Source: Malus domestica (lineage: Eukaryota; Streptophyta; Magnoliopsida; Rosales; Rosaceae). Taken from it: 64,000 nt of DNA. The translations under genes and the position numbers were made by a program. The first letter of the stretch is position 1; the number at the start of each line of letters is the position of its first letter. The stretch covers positions 36,324,001 to 36,388,000 of the forward strand of contig NC_091667.1 in NCBI RefSeq assembly GCF_042453785.1, in the 5' to 3' direction. The notes beneath the pieces are model-generated. The model was not told the origin of the DNA. It did no database searches and worked only from the letters and a program-made list of their open reading frames with translations. Shown here one piece after another: positions 21,659 to 32,812 of the stretch.

Positions 21659-22181
21659 TTCTTCTTCTTCTTCTGAGATCTTTTGCTTCTGAAATTGTTC
21701 AAGGGAGGAGAGAGCGAGAGTCCAAATGTAGCACGGGTGTGGGTTTCTGTTGTGTTGAGCTGTGTTTGTGTGAGGGGAGTGGACTCTCTGGTTTTTTGGT
21801 ATGAAAAGGAGAAAAACGAGGCGGGTTTTTATGGCAAACATGTGGGTCTCGAACGGGCGGAAGTTCTTGCGTAGGAGAAGTCCATGCCAAGAATCCCTTT
21901 GCATGTACTTTTGGCGCACGCGTGACGTGATATCGGTTTCTCTATTCAAGATATCTCCTCACTTCAGCACTTTATCATTACTATTATAATTTAGCGTTAT
22001 TTCTCTTCTATTCACTTACTTCTTTTTATCTCATACTCTCTTATTAATTTTTATTCACCGATCTTCAATTTGTTTGATCCAACGGCCGAAAATTAAGAAT
22101 GATGTGTGAGAGGTAGAAATGAGTGTGGACAACTCCATCTTTTCTTTTGACTTATAGATTTAGTACTTAATCCCAACATAG

Positions 22182-22327
22182 GAATTTTAATGAACTTTTT
22201 TTCGTTTTCAGCAATTCATGAAAGAATGAATCAAGAAAAAACGTATGAATATACCGGCTACAAGAAAATACCTCATGATAGTCAATATGAGCCCCCACCA
22301 CCCATCAATGCATGGTGTTTTTAGACT
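22182..22327. mobile_element. 146-bp insertion, unit B only
   Basis: Flanked by CAACATAG (22174-22181 and 22328-22335). Unit A has one CAACATAG near 10991 and no insert. The insert has no clear terminal inverted repeats and no poly(A) tail. Its class is not determined. Confidence 0.6.
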
Positions 22328-22559
22328 CAACATAGAATATCCTTATATCATATAGGAGGTGTTACGCATAACATAAAATGAGGCTTAAAATGTGATTTAG
22401 ACGTGAAAATAAGAACAGTGTCACACGATATTGCGATTCCATCCAAATTAGCATATTTTTTTATTATTAATATTCTTTAAAGGTAACGAGACATATAAAC
22501 CATGTTGCGTATGGTTAATTCCTAAAAAAAAAAATCACTATGAAACACAATCAAGTGCA

Positions 22560-23100
22560 AATTTATCAAGTTCGAGGATTTCTAACAACCCCACTACTAG
22601 GCTCACCAAACATGAGTGAAAAATGAGTGCTATTTTCCAATTAGTCTTTGATTTTAATTTTTTTTATCACCCTTGCTTAAGCAAGTGCAAAACAAATTGC
22701 CTTCCGGCTTTTTGCTGGCCACATTGATTCAATTACCCGACAACGTCAATGGATTAATGGGAAACAGCACAGTCGTCGTCATTATTAAAAGGCACTATCT
22801 AATAGTATTGTCCATTATCCTCTCTTCTCACCTGGATTTCTATTGACAAACATGTCGACAGATGTACAACCATGTAAAGACTCGTTTGAAAGTACTTTTA
22901 AAATGATTAAAAGCGATTTTGGTAAAATTGATTTTGGGTTCTAAAAGGAAAAAAAACACTAGAAATGTACTTATTGCAGAAAACACTTCAAATGCTTTTT
23001 CATGAACCACTTGGATTCTTACTAAAGAATGGTTTTAAAAACATTTTCATTAAAAACATTTTCAGTCATTTTAAAGACACTTTCCAAACAAACCCTTATT
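22560..23100. other. unit B spacer with MITE family B copy
   Basis: Holds a family B-like segment at about 22879-23095. Most of it is missing at the corresponding place in unit A (near 11245), where only the right part of the MITE remains. I read this as a deletion in unit A. Confidence 0.5.
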
Positions 23101-23274
23101 AAAACTTCAACATAGTTAATAATATAATTAAAATCTCAATAATCTACAGCATGTCGATATGCGTATTGATATTAGATAGTCAAACATGCGACATCATCAC
23201 ACCTTGACCCAAGATTCTTTTCCTCCCTTCGCACGAACATTCACGAATGATGAATCCTTTGAACATGTGGTATC

Positions 23275-24661
23275 TATAAGTTAGGAACAGATCATTTTCC
23301 AGCTCCAAAAACCTGCCCCAGTGAAAATAATGAGAATTTACTGCTCTATTTTTTAATCGTCCTTGCAAAGCAGCAGTCAATCAGGACTAACCCACTTTGA
23401 GTTCGAGCCTATTGGTTTGAACAAATTAAGCTCATGTCATATATATACATACGAAAATTCCACTATGCTCCTGATATCTTATATACCAGAATTTATAAAT
23501 GTTAAGATCTTGATCATTGCATCATTAACCAAGGATACCACGGCCAAAAATCTCAGTGCATAGCATACTCGGAGCATACCCAAAAATGCCATACACGAGC
23601 ACTCGAAAATCTCAAGATTCGGGCAGGGCCAACTGCCCAAGTGTGGGTATATCTTCCCCCAACCCCCCCCCCCCCCTCTCTTTTATCTCTCGTCACCTAA
23701 CAATATATCTTTGGTTGTATGCTAGAATCTAAGCCCAATTAGGACCTAACTTTGTGTCATTTACCACTAAAGCACGCAGTTAAATGTGGCAAATCACATG
23801 GCTGATGTGATACAATTTAACTATCTTTTGTGGCGGGTCCCGATGACACCGTTGATGCTTGGGAAAGAAAGCCCTAAGGTATCAAAATGGAATTTGCACA
23901 GAGATACCTTAAACATGAAACAGTAATTACTTGCTGTATAAGAAAGAAAGAATTTTTGGACACAATGGAATTTATTACTTGCTAGTCATCAAAACTGTGA
24001 AAATTCAGGTAGCTCCCAGCCTCCGATGTATCTTATACACCGCCGGGAGTACGTGCGTTTGACCGTGTATGTGCGATACACGAACTTCCCCCCTTCACTA
24101 GTAAACAATACAAACCTGACAAAACATATTTCCGAAATAACTAGATAGCCAAATCAAATACTTCCTCTGCCTAATCCACAACTTGATTTTACATCTACAT
24201 ACCCTTTTCGCAACTACTTACAGTTAAAAATTTTGAAGTTCCTGCAAGCTTCCTTTCTTTTGAGATTTTCTAACCTTTAGAATTCCACACGAGCCACAGA
24301 GTCGGCAGAGTAATGGACATCAAGTACCGATGGAACCAGGACATGAAGCTTGTCAGGCTCACCAAATTCCTACAAGATGTTGGACAAGAATGAGTTTGCT
24401 CGTTAGATAATAAAATTTGGCATGAATATCTACTTTATGCCTACTTTACGCCAAACTGAGAGCTATAGTTCAACTCCATCATTTTAAAGAGTTTCGGCGA
24501 CTGTTGATTGTGGTCTATAGCATGAGAAGTACGTTGTTATCTAAGGATAACAATACTCCATTAAACAACCAATACATAACAGCTGTAATAGCTCATAGAT
24601 AAGGAAAAGCGACATAAAATGCCATCTGAATACAGTATATTACCATAGGTGCGGTAGAAAT
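23275..24661. other. DUF599-3 to POP5-B spacer, no gene
   Basis: Colinear with 11710-12965. A poly-C run lies at about 23661-23675. No gene is supported. Confidence 0.5.
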
Positions 24662-25600
24662 TTAGTGCTCGAGGCCTTTGATCTTGTCAAGATAGTACTG
24701 CATTTTTTGAGTATCTTGAGCCGAAAGATTAGATCCAACAACAAGCTTGTGCTGTTCAAATTTTGATTCATCACACTTCAATGCGGTTTCTTTACAAGCT
24801 TTGATACTTCCTGATACAAAAGAAATGAAAGAAATCATTGGTAATTAATTTTCTTTAACAGATGGGAAAGAAGACAATTATGTTGCGTCTTTGAGATGAC
24901 GGTAACTTCCGATCAGCTGGAAAAATGAACACTACGAGATAAAATGTGATCTCTTAAGAAGTTCCAAACAATGTTTACTATAAGAAATTCTGCTTACTTT
25001 TAAGGAAATTGTGATTACCAATCACCACTAAAGGGGAAGCACTCTAATTTCTTAATCAAGAACAATAACTAAATTCAAGAGTCAAAATGATAACTTAATT
25101 ATAAGGTATTGTGCATTTTCAAAAAATATCAGCAAGCCGCAAGACTTAATCTGCTGCAAATCTTTAACTCACCAATTAGGTCCAACAAATTAAATAGAAC
25201 CGGGCAATCTGCAATACTCCTGACCATTGTAGTTGCAGCCCATACTCGCTGATATTCATCCCTTGAAGCTCTAACGATACACAGCCTCGTAATGTCATTA
25301 ACATACTTGACTGCATAAAATTACACATTCGGAGAAATTTAGAGAGTCCATTTTACAGAAAATTAATTGCAAATGCACATAAACAAAGAAGGTAACAAGA
25401 ATTACTGGGAGCCATTACTTACCTTGGAATGATCCAAGTGACGAAGCCAGACCGCACTCCCCAAAATTTACTAGAATGCTGTCTCGGATAGCTTTCATAA
25501 CATTGTACGAGGTAATGATAACAGGATCTTTTCTCACCAGTTCTCTATTAGGATCCAAGATAACCTCCACTACCATATACCTATTCTTAAATCCCACCAT
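24662..25600 (-). CDS. POP5: RNase P/MRP protein subunit POP5, unit B copy
   Basis: Three exons: 25423-25600, 25173-25310 and 24662-24810, 154 residues, with the same splice phases as unit A. Exon 1 protein is identical to the unit A copy. Exon 2 has conservative differences, for example DLS to DLI before the second intron. Subunit of RNase P and RNase MRP. The leader runs upstream to about 26500-26650 with an acceptor-like TTGTTGTAAGCAG just before the start, so a 5' UTR intron is likely. Unlike the unit A copy, the leader is uninterrupted and joined to a promoter with TGGGCC elements. This is therefore the likely expressed gene. Confidence 0.93.
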
Positions 25601-26649
25601 GATACTCTACCTGCTTACAACAAAAAATGGGACATATCAAATCTAATAAGAATGTTAGACAACAATATCGTATGAAAAGCTCAGCGGCTAGCTTAAAACT
25701 GTATTTTGAAATCTCAATTCAACAGACAAGTAAGGGGGAGTAGTCAACTTGGATTTCAGAAGATTTTAATGGACTTTTTGCAGGTGACAGATATCAAAGG
25801 ATTTTAATGGACTCTACAATTTTATACAGCTTTTGGCAGATTTATACGGATTTCTATTATATATTTTTATGGATCTGTATAGACTTCTTTCAAGGATTTA
25901 TTAAGATTTCATCGGTAATATTAAGGCCTTTCATAACTCTATCAATCCCGAACTTATGCGGAAGGAAAACAAGCACATATTCTCTATCATTCCTGAACTT
26001 CTACGGAAGGAAAACAAGCACACATATATTAAGTTTTCAAACAGCATCTCAAGACCACATGACTTTTGTCATGATACACTTCTTATACAGAATAACCTGA
26101 AAACTTTGAAACAGCTCCAAGTAATCGAACCGAGCCCAAGCATACAGAATCAAATCTATTGAATCCTAAAGCTTACATCTTTCTGTTGTTTTAAGCTCCC
26201 AATCTCAAAACTGAAAAACTCATAACCCAATTCAGCATTTTTTTTTAACTCAGCTCCCAGGTTACTCAAAACCCCCAACATCCCATACTCCAATCCCCTC
26301 CATTTTCCCGCAGTTTCCTACATTTTCTAGGCAACCAAACAGAGGTAAAACACCCAACTAAACAAAACAAAAAAAAAAAAAACCACAAAAGGTAGAGAAG
26401 TAATATACACATAACAGAAAACCCGAAGCCCCCAATCTAATCCAGAAAACCCGTTTGTTTCCCGAGAAAGTTGCAGCCCCTCGGAACAGGGATCGCAATC
26501 CAGATCTAAACTTGGAGTGATTGGATCTTGTCACGTAAGGAGAATTGGGAATGGGGATTAGGGTTGTGGAGGTTGAATTTGTGGCTGGTTTTTGGATTGG
26601 GTGGATAATTTATTGAAAAAGAAAGGAGCTTTATCTGTCGTCTGTTCCT

Positions 26650-26900
26650 CGAGAACTCCCAAATCGAGTCTGAAACTGATATCTGAGCGCGGGGAGGAGC
26701 AAGGGTGGCGATTCCGAGACCGTAACCCTCGGAACGAAGAGCAACGGAGCTAGTCGGGTTGAAAAATGGTTCTCGGGTCAAGATCCACAGCCTAAACCGA
26801 AAAGGGCCGAGGGCTCGAGATCCCGAATTGTGAATTTGGGCCTGTGGGAGTTCGGAACAGCCCAGCGAGGATGACGGTGAGAAAGCGACGTGGCCAGTGT
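26650..26900 (-). promoter_or_regulatory. POP5-B promoter region with site II-like motifs
   Basis: Two TGGGCY elements lie close together: TGGGCC at 26837-26842 and AGCCCA (TGGGCT on the minus strand) at 26859-26864. Such site II elements are common in promoters of plant ribosome-biogenesis and growth genes. The region begins just outside the duplicated unit, so POP5-A has no copy of it. The transcription start is not determined. Confidence 0.5.
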
Positions 26901-26934
26901 TAGTTCGTGTAAAGAGTCATAGGGAGGGACATGG

Positions 26935-27126
26935 ATTCCCTCTGGATCCATTGGTCCTATTCTATAAAGTTTCGTAATTCGGATTATTGAAATTTGATTA
27001 AATTGCTATAAATAGAGATCTATTTTAAAAGTTATAAAAACTTTAGTCGTTAGATTAAATTTCAATGGTCCAGATCACAGGATTTTGTGGATTAGGACCA
27101 ATGAATCCGAAGAGAATTCATGTCCC
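26935..27126. mobile_element. MITE with about 35-bp inverted ends
   Basis: The left end GGGACATGGATTCCCTCTGG and the right end read in reverse (GGGACATGAATTCTCTTCGG) are clear inverted repeats, continuing through ATTGGTCCTA. ATAGG flanks both sides. It lies next to the POP5-B promoter. Confidence 0.7.
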
Positions 27127-28200
27127 ATAGGAAGAGAAAGAGAGGGAGAGCGCTTGAAAGTTGAATCGTTGAGGAGAAGAGAGAGAGAGAGACCGTTGGA
27201 GGTGCGGACTGGGAACACATGATACTCCAAGTCACACTTAGTCCAACTCGAGGTTCACATTTTAAAGTACTTTAGTTTGAGATGATATTTATAAAAGTAT
27301 TTTTAAAATATCAAATACTTAGGTCGAGAGTGATCAGGATCTCGTATTCTTACTTCATTGCATACACCAATAATAATATAGCACGTGTTCATTTTAACGT
27401 CTTTTCAATATTGTCATTAACACTACAATCTAATAATAGTTGAACTTTCAAATTCAATTGTCATAAAATGATCGTTATAACTAATTTTGCTACCTATGTT
27501 GTTGCTTAACATGAAAATCCACTCTAACACCTTTGTATGTAAACAAAATATTTAAAGAAACTTACGTAGATGTTATTGTGACGATACTTTAAAATAATAT
27601 GAATTAGTGATATAATAATGTGTTATTAATTTTAGACACCGTCACTTAGACCCTTAATACAAAAAAAAAGAAGTCTATTTATGATAATCAATAAATATTG
27701 TATGAAGATATGTGTTGCGATTGTGCGAAAATAGGAGGTGAATATAGTATTGTTGAAAGAAAATAGATAATATGCTTGGATTATCCACTTTTGTAGGTGA
27801 ACCCTTTGAAAAGTCAAGTCCACTAAGGAATTGGGTCGTATTTTAAATATAAAAAAAAGGGGCACAAAAGTGAATTTACTCGGAATTTCACTCGTATTTC
27901 ATTGGGAAATTTGGCGTTTTATCATAAGAAGAGATAAGGTGACTTGATCAAATAATCCGGATCTTTGAAATTTTATTTAATCGTTTACCTGTTTTGATTC
28001 CTTAAAATGAATAATAATTTTTCACCGTTAAATAAAATTTTAAAAATCTAAATCACTCGATTCAGTGATCTTGGTGGAAGAGATCTCATATCAGTTTGGG
28101 CAGGTTGGGTTGGGCTTCTTGCATTTTGCCCTCTCCTTTCTCTCACGGTAACTCCAACGTCAACCCCTACACCCCCACTTTCTCTCTCCTCCCTCTCTCC
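27127..28200. other. intergenic DNA
   Basis: AT-rich, with a GA-rich tract at 27127-27200. No gene is supported. The last 100 bp are C/T-rich, as in plant core promoters. Confidence 0.5.
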
Positions 28201-28205
28201 TTTTT

Positions 28206-28214
28206 CTATAAATA
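28206..28214 (+). promoter_or_regulatory. TATA box
   Basis: CTATAAATA sits after a pyrimidine patch and about 220 bp before a donor-like CACAG|GTGAGT at 28427. It suits the start of the next gene's 5' UTR exon. Confidence 0.65.
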
Positions 28215-28740
28215 CAGACCCCTACACTCGCGTTTTCTATGTTAGCTTGCTAGGCAATTTGGATAGCGAGGGAGAAAGTCTGAGTCTTTGAGAGAGAGAG
28301 AGAGGTGAGAGAGAGGTGAGAGAGAAGGTGAGGAGTAGGTGGTGGTGTTGCTGGGTTGCTGGGTTGCTGGGTTTGCGTTGAAGCAACAGCGCGCGCGTTC
28401 TTCGTTTTTAACTTCAGGAAGCACAGGTGAGTCATTTTCTTCTTGTTTCTTTTCTATTTTTTTCTGGAATGTTTTTAGTTTTTGTTTGAGATAATTGCTA
28501 TGTGTTATGATTAATAAATCAGGTAAAACAATAAGCAAATATATTTTCTGTAAATTTTAAGGGCAGTAATTAAAACTGTGTAATTTTATATCCCACGTTG
28601 GTACATGCATCAGATCTGATGAAGAAAGTGAATTGTTGGCTTCATATGGAACATGATTAGTGTTTCTGTGATTAGTAATTAAACAATTCCATATGAAGTG
28701 TGGGGAACGAATTTCTACATTGTGTTCGGGTCTGTAAAAA

Positions 28741-28838
28741 AAAAAAAATTAGACTTGGCGTAAAACCGAGCGCAGTGGCGTTGTAGGATTCATACAGCCA
28801 ACTCCGCGCCGATAGGGCTTGGTTGTTGTTTTTGTTGT
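28741..28838 (+). mobile_element. RTE LINE 3'-end micro-insertion in 5' UTR intron
   Basis: Contains AAAACCGAGCGCAGTGGCG and a GATTCAT-CAGCC segment followed by a TTG-rich tail, matching the 3' end of the RTE LINE pieces at 14700-14758 and 18730-18824. A possible TGTAAAAA duplication flanks it (28733-28740, 28839-28846). It is an extreme 5' truncation of about 98 bp. Confidence 0.65.
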
Positions 28839-28909
28839 TGTAAAAAGGCCTCCTTTGCTGGTGGAATCTGTTCAATTGACGTTTCGAAACTCATTAATTG
28901 GCAGTTGCA

Positions 28910-29347
28910 ATGGAGGTGGATGGTAATTCTGTGGTAGCAGGACCTACGAATGTTGTTTATCTGTCGACTATTTTGGGCCGTGATGGGTCAAATCCTGTTC
29001 ACAAATGTGACTGGAAGTGTCAGAACGAGCACGTCTGCGCGAATATGTACCTCTGCAAGCTAACTGGAGCCACTCACATCTGTGACAAAAACTGTGATCA
29101 GAGGATCCTGTATGATAACCATAGCTCCCTTTGCCGGGCAAGCGGAAAGATTTTCCCCCTTACACAGGTAGAGGAACAGGCTGTGAGAGGGGTCCGGAGG
29201 AAGCTTGAGTCGGATAGCTCTTCTGCAGACAGTTGCTCTTCTAAGCGCAGACGGGATGCCCAGTTCCATCCTTCTCCCTTCGAGAGATCCTTCACTACTG
29301 CCAGTCTGATCTGCAGCAAAGTTGGAGATGGCATGGATATGAGCTAG
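28910..29347 (+). CDS. small Cys/His-rich conserved plant protein
   Basis: 145 residues in one coding exon, from ATG at 28910 (MEVDGNSVVAGPTN). The exon starts at 28905 after a CAG acceptor, so a 478-bp 5' UTR intron (28427-28904) precedes it. The N-terminal half has spaced Cys/His residues: HKCDWKC, HVCANMYLCKLTG, THICDKNC and HSSLCRASG, which suggests a metal-binding module. The second half is basic and Ser-rich with a possible nuclear localisation signal (SSKRRRDA), then FHPSPFERSF. I recall similar proteins in other plants but no established function. A nuclear, zinc-binding role is inference. There is no membrane segment. Confidence 0.8.
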   Translation: MEVDGNSVVAGPTNVVYLSTILGRDGSNPVHKCDWKCQNEHVCANMYLCKLTGATHICDKNCDQRILYDNHSSLCRASGKIFPLTQVEEQAVRGVRRKLESDSSSADSCSSKRRRDAQFHPSPFERSFTTASLICSKVGDGMDMS

Positions 29348-31254
29348 ACTTATAAGATAAATGAACGACCTTTTATTGCTTATCTTAATCTTGTTCCTTT
29401 AAACTTTTCCCTATTTTCATTTCGTGGAACGGATATGGACGATGAACTTGATGAGTACTTAAAGTGGTGGACCTAATGTGTCCTACCCGTCTGTAGGAAC
29501 AATCTATATTTGTAGTCCTGTTTACTGCAATTTAACTCCTCCATTAGCTTGACTTTAAAAGAATGATATTTAGGGGTGATCGGGGTTTGTTTAACTGCTT
29601 AAGAATCTTGGATTCAATTCTTATTTTTGCTAGCCCTACTGGTCAGGAAGTTTGGCTATATTTGCTACAGGGTGCTTTCAGGTCGTTTGCGATTCAGCTG
29701 TGACTTCTTTTATGTTACTCCCATTAATTGTTTTACCTTATTACTAGTATCTTCTTATTTGTTGTCATTTATGATGTTTATGTTGCCGAAAGGCAATTAT
29801 TTGTATTTATTTATTAAAATGGTTAGCTTAGTTGCTTCTTTATTTGGATCTGTAATATTATTGGTTCTTGTTCACTACGATTGCAGGCAGTATAGATTGT
29901 TGTTGAGTTACTTTTGCCTAGTTTAGTACAGGTTACGAAGGAATGATCCGGATTTCACTTGTTTTATATATTTGCATCATCGACATTCTTTTTTGCTCTG
30001 GTTATTTGATTGAATGTATCTGAAATTGATGTCAATTTTGCAGGAGTTGAAGCATGTGCTATCGAGGAGATATTAGATATGCTTGTTAATAATGACTGAT
30101 GTCTTTCTTATTTAGAAATTTTCTGATATAGCTTCTTATGAATTTTTGTTTTGTTTTCTCGTGTAGGTAATTGTATAATTTCTTGGAGAACAAAGCTACA
30201 CCTGGTGATGCTGGAGAGTTGACACGGCCGTTCTAAACGCTTGTCTTTTGAATCAAGTTGTAACTTTGCACGTGCAAGCTAGGTGCAGAAATATGATAAA
30301 ACTTCCACAATATGGTAATTGATCAACCTCTTCTATTTGCCTTATTGGTGAAGTACAACACAGCACTTTCTGCCCAGCCATCAAGGCACGAGTACGTTTG
30401 AGTCACATTATTTACATAGTATCTAGTACTGGTGGTTCGACATAAATTGTGTTTGAGTTGTCCTGCCCATGGCCTATTTGGTTCGTCAATATTTTCCATG
30501 TAAGGCCAATCCCTTTAAGCTGCCATGTCTGAATGTAACTGTTCTTATAAGGTTGAAAGTGATTGAAGAGTTGCCTCCAACCTTTAGTTGGCCCTTAGCT
30601 GAACTATTTCTAGGCTACTTGTTATCTTTTAGGCTACTTTTAACTTCGACGTCCTTTATCTCTTCTAACGGAGGAAAGTCCTCTCGTTGCTTGTAAATTT
30701 TCTAGTGATGCCAAGATTTTTTTATTAATTTGGCATCGTCAGTTTGTAAAAACATTGTAAATTTGTAACGACACATTTATAAGCAAGTAATTTCATGTTC
30801 ATGTTCATTTTCGTGGTCAGCGTTTATTCTAACGATTATGTTATGTGGATGACTGGAAGTAGGCTTTTCCGCGTTCTTCCCTCTCCTTCCCCATTCACTT
30901 TGGCTCGAGCTTATAGATCAGACACTGCCTGCGTACATGTAGAGAGATCGAATTCAATCCAAGTGTTGAAACAGATGTTGCTTGTTCTCGAAGACATCTT
31001 CGAAAGAATATCGTTTATTTTCCTTGGAGGAAGATTATTCGGTTTGGAGATTCATTAGTCCAAGTTTCTTTTTGGTAGAAAAGGAATCGCTTCTTCAAGA
31101 GGCCATCCAAGATAAAAGAAATCCTAAACCCAGAAAGGTCATCTTGCGGCTGAGATTGCACAATTTCCTCCCCTCACAGATTCTTCCGATCCTTCCATAT
31201 ATCCCATTCCACCAGAAAAGCGAAACACCAAACCAAAACCTATAAGCCTAGAAC
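29348..31254. other. 3' UTR and intergenic region
   Basis: The first part is probably a long or spliced 3' UTR of the Cys/His-rich gene. The last part (about 31080-31254) is the promoter or leader of the thaumatin-like gene. No other coding region is convincing. Confidence 0.45.
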
Positions 31255-32356
31255 ATGCCACTATCGACGAGACCTCGAACTTTTCTGCGCTTCTTTTGCA
31301 TCCTCTTTCCATTTTTCATCTCTTTATCCTACTCAGCCACATTCACTATAACAAACAACTGCCCGGAAACCATCTGGCCCGGTACATTGGCAGGTTCCGG
31401 CACCCCTCCGCTCCCAACAACGGGGTTTCGGTTAGACCCCGGCCAGAGTGTGAGACTTCCTTCTACTCCAGGATGGTCAGGGCGTATATGGGCTAGGACA
31501 GGCTGCACATTCGACGAGCAGGGAGCTGGCACGTGTCAAACTGGTGACTGCGGAGGCAGGCTGGAATGTGGTGGCAGTGGTGCCACTCCACCTGCCTCGC
31601 TCTTTGAAATAACTCTCGGCATTGGCAATGGTTTAGATTTCTACGATGTCAGCATCGTAGACGGCTACAATCTGCCCCTCATCGCCGCACCACGCGGCGT
31701 GTTTGGTGCATGTAATGCCACCGGCTGCGCTTCAGATATCAACACAGGTAAATTATGGTCTTGATCAAGTTTTTGTAATTTTTCGAGCCCCAAATGGTTC
31801 AAATTTTGAAGGCCGAGCGGCAATGAAACACGCGTGCAGGTTGCCCGAAAGAGCTTCAGGTGGTGGGAGGAGGAAGCGAAGGGACCGTGATCGGATGCAA
31901 GAGCGCCTGCGAGGCATTTGGTTTGGACCAGTACTGCTGCAGCGGACAGTTTGCTAACCCGACGACATGCCAGCCTTCCAAGTATTCCACCATATTCAAA
32001 AAAGCTTGTCCAAGAGCTTACAGTTATGCTTTTGATGATGGCACAAGCACTTTTACATGCAAGGCTTTTGATTACGCCATTTTCTTCTGCCCCTACGGCA
32101 ACGGGTACATTTTTTTTCCTCCCCATCATCATCATTCGAATATTTTCAACAACTGCTTATTTTCTTTTCAACTCCCGGATTTCATACGGTAAAACATCCG
32201 TGATGCAGGACGAGAAATTCAAATTATGCGTTAGCTCCTCCGAGATATCAAGTGCCTGGCAGTGAGAAGGTTGTGCAGATGGTTTATTCTTCTTCTAACA
32301 CGCTGTTACCAGTTCCGCCGCTAATCCTTCTTCTCATCGTCTACATATTATCTTGA
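31255..32356 (+). CDS. thaumatin-like protein (PR-5 family), GPI-anchor type
   Basis: Three exons: 31255-31747, 31840-32104 and 32209-32356, 906 nt and 301 residues. A signal peptide (about 27 residues, FCILFPFFISLSYS) precedes the mature start ATFTITNNCPETIWPG. All 16 cysteines of the thaumatin fold are present (NNC through FFC), and the acidic-cleft residues are visible in WARTGC, FEITL, DFYDVSIVDGYN. After the thaumatin domain (about residues 28-250) a Pro/Ser linker leads to a hydrophobic tail (PPLILLLIVYILS), as expected for a GPI-anchored, cell-surface member. Family roles include pathogen response and glucan binding; the specific role here is not known. Introns of 92 and 104 bp have canonical sites. 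Confidence 0.93.
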
Positions 32357-32812
32357 TCGTTTGAAAGCAACTGTGAAGCCTGGTGTGATGAATCAAGTAC
32401 ATGGTATCGGAGGGATTCGACAAACAGAGAGAGAAACAATACAAATACAATACAAAACTTGTATCGAATCATGAACAATGGATCCTACATGTAAAAATTT
32501 CAAATGAATATAGGCCACCAATCGGCATCATTATACGGTAATGGTCACTAAATACTCCATCAACCAACTTAAAACAATGACAGTAATAAGATACATATCA
32601 TTCCCTTCGAAATGGCATATTCTCGGCCTAAATCAGACACAGGGGGCCGCCACTTCATACAACTCAAACCTTGTTATTCTTGTGATTATGCCCGTCGAGC
32701 TGCTAGATAACCTGATCCGCTAGCTATTCTACATCACCAATCCACTCCTGTCAACTATGAGAACTAATATCCCGATTTGCAGCAGAATAAATGATAAACA
32801 AAATTGTGTGCC
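32357..32812. other. convergent 3' region between TLP and BIN4
   Basis: The two genes converge here; the stretch presumably holds both 3' UTRs. Nothing else is seen. Confidence 0.5.

Larger units (their letters stand above)
19660..26649. repeat. segmental duplication, unit B (compact)
   Basis: Second unit of the tandem duplication: flank, DUF599 copy 3 and POP5-B. It lacks the solo LTR, the POP5 intron MITE, the expanded minisatellite and the composite insertion seen in unit A. It has its own small insertion at 22182-22327 and retains a 22560-22990 stretch missing from A. Its right edge continues into unduplicated POP5 promoter DNA. Confidence 0.9.

Noticed and set aside
28898-28909. Start of the Cys/His-rich protein at 28898
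   Set aside because: That codon is TTG and overlaps the intron acceptor; the ATG at 28910 is the natural start.
31665-32135. 156-codon minus-strand open frame
   Set aside because: It is antisense to the thaumatin-like exons, whose sense frame has the full cysteine pattern.
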